From Spisula solida (Eukaryota; Mollusca; Bivalvia; Venerida; Mactridae): a stretch of DNA of 64,000 bases. Positions within the stretch are counted from its first letter, which is position 1, and each line of letters opens with the position of its first letter. This document shows positions 50,801 through 56,800 of this stretch, piece after piece. Made by a program: the position numbers and the translations under genes. Under the pieces are notes generated by a model that was not told the origin of the DNA, searched no databases, and worked only from the letters and a program-made list of their open reading frames with translations. The DNA is taken from the NCBI GenBank assembly GCA_947247005.1, contig OX365955.1, positions 37,675,822-37,739,821 on the forward strand. The letters run 5' to 3'.

Positions 50801-53800
50801 TAACTTTCTCTCATGGAAGCAACTGACAATTTCTCCACATGTAAAAGATATGCCCATAACAAAACTCATGAAATATTTATAACATAACTTGCCCAACCAG
50901 CAATCAAACCTGGATCTGTTAGGTATCAGTCTAGTCCTCAGGGCCTATATGGGCTGGTATTCGCAAAGCATCTTCAGGGAAAACTTTGAATTTTCTTAAA
51001 ATATTAAAATTTCCTTAAGTGTATCAAACAGGAAAAACAAGATTATCAGATTTTTGCATAGTTCATTGTTCAGAAGCATCACATAAAGTGCTACAATAAT
51101 CACAAAAAAACATGGGTTATTCTTTGTTTTGTTTTTTTAAATATGTGAAGCTCAATGTTTTCATTAAAGTCAAAATACTTAAGTTTTTCCTTAAGATGCT
51201 TTAAAAATACTACCCCAGTACTTATGAAATTAAGAGTGGTGGGGGTTATCATACGAGACTTTCATGGCAATATATTATAAATACAAACATACTTCAACAG
51301 CAGTTTACTGATAACATGCCCAAAGCTTTATGTAAGAATTCCGGATTTAGAACAGCACAGAAAGGATGCAATAAGGAACTTTCATTCATTAACTATGGCA
51401 TAATGCTACTGATATAAATAATGCATGAAAGAAACAACCACAGCAGTGCCTTCATAATCAATAATGTATTTAAATAACATTGTAGCAACTCAGAATGTAG
51501 GGAAGTAATAGTTCAGATAAAATCATTACAAGGCAAACCAGAAATCAAGATAAAGAGACACAAGGTTAACAAGTAATCAAGCTTAAGACGTTTTTCTTAA
51601 ATGTCCAATACAATCATAAAGCAATAGCTAAATATTTCTAGAGTATCCCTCAAGATATTTATATAAACAAACAATTACACACTGTTTCAATATTTCACCC
51701 AGTGTTATATAGTTTGCCGAAAAGGCTTTATCAAAATTACAAAGATATCTTCTTTAACTAGATGATATGCCTGTTTTGTCACAAACAGAAATAAAAATCA
51801 TTACACATTGATTGTTATCTTACAATAAACATACAACCTCCAATACTCAAAGCAGACACTCAGCCAAAAATTGCATAAAGCATTTAAGTGGTCATTAAGC
51901 CTAGGTCCCACTGAGCATTTTTTGTATCAGCGATGTACTCCCGATGGAAATTAATGAGCAATCAGGACATCAGGAACAGGTTCCTCATGGTCTAGGGGAA
52001 GCTTCGGGAAAGTCATGAGACAATTTGTGATGTAGGAAGGAATTGTGATGAATCGCCGATGACAAATATCCTAGTGGGACCTAGGCTTTAATGCTTTATA
52101 TTGTTAACCTCAAAAACAGTCCATAACATAGTTGTTCTAAATGAAAATAAGCATTCAATGAAAAACCTTTTTTACTATTTGTTTAACTCAGGTTTAAATC
52201 CTCTTCTCAGCAATTTTTCTGTAGTAACCAGTATCAACTTACCATTTCACAAGAAACAAGTAAATGTAACTTTTCAACATGCGGAAGAAAATCATTTGTT
52301 GCCTAATTTTCATGGAACGAAAATCCAAACCTGGATAGTCGGGTTACAAATCCAAAGAACTAATCACTGGACCACACTTCCTTTACTTTAAACATTAGCA
52401 TTCATAACAGGCTCCACTCTGAGACCTTCGGTCCTGACTGACAAATTTGATTCTGACAGAAAACCCTGTATTTTTCTATAAGATAAAGAGGAACATTCAC
52501 TCCTTTTACAAATTCGGACTGACAAGTTTAACAAGTAATTAAGAATTGCAAGCAATACAGAAGTCCCCTACCGGTTTGAGGCCATTTTCAATGTTTCTGT
52601 TGCCATAGCAACCACAATTTTTGTCAGAATCAAAATATTTTTAGACGTGCATAATCCCCATATTGCCCCCTATCCACATATCAAGTTTCATAAACCTAGC
52701 TTGGAAACTGCTTGAGTTATGGCAGGATCCAGATTTGGGCATATTTTCACTCTTTCTGTTGTCATAGCAACCACAATTTTTGTCAGAATCAAAATATTTT
52801 TAGACGTGCATAATCCCCTTATTGCCCCCTATCCACATACCAAGTTTCATAAACCTAGCTTGGAAACTGTTTGAGTTATGTCAGGATCCAGATTGTTTGA
52901 CGGACGGACTGACTGATGGACTGACTGACGGACTGACGGACTGGACTGACTGACTGACGGAGGGCAAACCTATAGTCCTAAAAACTTTTCGACGAGCCTG
53001 GCATATGATACACAGCTTACCTGTAATTTTTGAGATGCGAGTTGCTTGCTTTGTTCTGTAGATTTCTGTATCATATCACTGAGTGAGTTAGCGTACAATA
53101 TGGCAGACTTGAGTTGTGTATCTGTGAGTACCCAGAGTAAATCATCCAGCAGAAATATTATACGTGATGAAATCAAGCTACAGTCTGAAACATATGTGAG
53201 CACCCAGAGTAAATCATCCAGCAGAAATATTATACGTAATGAAATCAAGCTACAGTCTGAAACATATGTGAGCACCCAGAGTAAATCATCCAACAGAAAT
53301 ATTATACGTGATGAAATCAAGCTACAGTCTGAAACATATGTGAGCACCCAGAGTAAATCATCCAGCAGAAATATTATATGTTATGAAATCAAGCTACAGT
53401 CTGAAACATATGTGAGCACCCAGATTTAATCATCTAGCAGAAATATTATACGTGATCAAATCAAGCTACAGTCTGAAACATATGTGAGCACCCAGAGTAA
53501 ATCATCCAGCAGAAATATTATACGTGATGAAATCAAGCTACAGTCTGAAACATATGTGAGCACCCAAAGTAAATCATACAGCAGAAAAATTATACGTGAT
53601 GAAATCAAGCTACAGTCTGAAACATATGTAAGCACCCAAAGTTAATCATCTAGCAGAATATTATACGTGATGAAATCAAGCTACCGTCTGAAACATATGT
53701 GAGCACCCAGAGTAAATCATCCAGCAGAAATATTATATGTGATGAAATCAAGCTACACTCAGAAACATATGTTAGCACCCACAGTGAATCATCCAGCAGA

Positions 53801-56800
53801 AATATTATACGTGATGAAATCAAGCTACAGACTGAAACATATGTGAGTACCCAGAGTTAATCATCCAGCTTGACGAAATCAAGCTACAGTCTGAAACATA
53901 TGTTAGCACCCAGAGTAAATCATCCAGCAGAAATATTGTATGTGATGAAATCAAGCTACAGTCTGAAACATATGTTAGCACCCAGAGTAAATCATCCAGC
54001 AGAAATATTGTATGTGATGAAATCAAGCTACAGTCTGAAACATATGTTAGCACCCAGAGTAAATCATCCAGCAGAAATATTGCATGTGATGAAATCAAGC
54101 TACAGACTGAAACATATGTGAGCACCCAGAGTTAATCATCCAGCAGAAATATTGTATGTGATGAAATCAAGCTACAGTCTGAAACATATGTTAGCACCCA
54201 GAGTAAATCATCCAGCAGAAATATTATACGTGATGAAATCAAGCTACAGTCTGAAACATATGTGAGCACCCAGAGTTAATCATCCAGCAGAAATATTATA
54301 TGTGATGAAATCAAGCTACAGTCTAAAACATATGTGAGCACACAGAGTTAATCATCTAGCAGTAATATTATACGTGATGAAATCAAGCTACAGTCTGAAA
54401 CATATGTGTGCACCCAGAGTAAATCATCCAGCAGAAATATTATACGTGATGAAATCAAGCTACAGTCTAAAACATATGTGTGCACCCAGAGTAAATCACC
54501 CAGCAGAAATATTATATGTGATTAAATCAAGTATGTGATGAAATCAAGCTACAGTCTGAAACACAAGTAAAGTAAGCGTGTATTTTTTATTATAGTGTCA
54601 CCCCTATTTCATGGGCCAGGCAGTCAGGCTTATGAGACACCTATATTTTCTAAGCACATTTACTTCCAGACTCCCCTTTAAAGCCAGGCACCAGGAAGTA
54701 CGGCTCACGTTATCCATTTTATTCAACTAGCTGATGGCCCCATCACCCCGCCATACATCACATGTACAACAATACTGTAATTTGAACAGATAACATTGGG
54801 TTTCAGTGGTTGATACCACATGTACTCTAATATAGTTAATATAAAAGTAACTCATGCATTCAACCTACCGCTTAATCTCTTCTTGAGCACAATTCTGATT
54901 TTGGATTGGTTAGCTATCAGACGTAGCGGTGTGGTTGGTAAGGAGTTGTCCCCTTCACGAGCGTTAGCTTCAATACGTGTCGTCTGCCAGTCTATCTCCT
55001 GTAAACACATGAAAATGTCATCAACATTATACAATTTAGAATTAGTAGAGATATGGGAGAAGAACTATTAATGACAATTTTGTTGTTGTTGTCTTTCCTG
55101 TTTACAATAAATTTTGTAAAAATTCTAAGTTATGTTCTTTTAATTTTAGTTACTTTTATATTCCCACTTGGCCAACCAGTCCAGGATTATAACTTCAGGT
55201 AAAGAAGATAATTATACTAGCATCATTTACATTGAATTTAGTTTGTGGCCTGGTATCAACCTTTAAAACTTATTTGAATCTTAATGTTTACATAAAAGAT
55301 CAAAGTGGATATCATGTTTTATATGTAGGTATATATTTAACCTGTGTAATCCAAATAACAGACTCTTCTGGAAAGGGGAGGTATGCTTTCATGCTGGTTA
55401 TCTATAACAACTGTAACAACATGCTTGTTTAGTATACCTCTAATCAGATTAGTCTACAGTTTAAAGTACAACAACATGCATAATCCAGATATTTACTTAT
55501 AGTATGAATTTGACACTAACCTTAAAAGTGAGAATCTCATCTGTAGCTTCACTTCTAATTCTCGTTTGTCTAAGATCACTCGCTATTGACCATAGTGGTG
55601 ACAAACTTTGAACTTTGACCCTTGACAACTGCAACAGTCATGATAAACATAAGTCTTTAAGGTTTAATTGTATTCATTTAGGGTTTGAAATCACACCAAC
55701 AACATATCATTCATATGTATACTACTCAGTCACATAATCCAACACCGAAGTACCCTAACATACTGAAAACATTGCAAGGGAGCTATAATAACAATTGAAT
55801 GCTGCAGCCTGGGATAGAATCTGCAACTTTTACTTCTTTAAGCAAATGTTCTTATGACTAGACTAGAATGGTTAAAGGGAAGTAGAATTGATCATAATGT
55901 TATACAAATTAGAAATGGGGCTAATTGAGCTGAACTATGTCAATAATGCATGGTTCAGTCTCAGAATTTATAAATACAGTACAACCTCTCCAGAGCGGCC
56001 CTCAGCAGAGCAACAACCTCTCTATAACAACACCTTCAACATGTCTCTTAGCCAATATTTACTATAAATTTAACCTCTGTAGAGCAAATACCTCTAAACA
56101 ACAGCCAATATTTGCAGCTCCCAAAGGGTGTCGCTCTACAAAGGTTGTACTGTACTGTGTATTAAAGAGTGAATATGATCAATTTAAGCATGAAGACTAT
56201 GAGCAAGTTCACATTCACATGCTATACAACATTCTTGATATCGACATTACTCAATAAAACCCGTTTTTCTGGAACCGAAATTTCACGGTCAGGGGATTAG
56301 CGAGCAATAAGCGGTATAGCGGGAGTGTATATAATTATTCTTTTTTCAACGTTTAAACATGAAAAACATATAAACAAATTATTACACATTATCATTAAAC
56401 ATCCTTCTTTTTAAACTTTAGCAAGAATTATCCTAAAAAATGCTTTATATTTAAAATATTGCATTTTATTCTACACTGCCGTTTCCGTAGCTCGAAACCG
56501 ATGGCGAGAAAATATACGCATTTTTCAAGTTAAACATATTATTTTGGCGAAAATATTGTCAGCGAGGTCGTAAAATTGTGTTGTCATTGTTTACTAGTAT
56601 GACTTTTTACAAATTCTTATCATTTGGCTTAAATAATCGTGATTATTGTACCTGGTTGCTCTATACGCTATATGCATTTCCCCCCTGACGTACATTCGGA
56701 ATAACTCGCATATTGTCGCTCAAAAAATTCCGTTACCCCAGAAAACGGATTTTAACCTGTAATGTCGATATGGTGAATATTAATAACCTTCCTTCTAAAC

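Noticed and set aside
53046..53429. Plus-strand ORF 'STQSKSSSRNIIR' repeats (also 53870-54121)
   Set aside because: Opposite-strand shadow of the 72-bp array. The coding sense is the minus strand, which matches the BLTP3 family.
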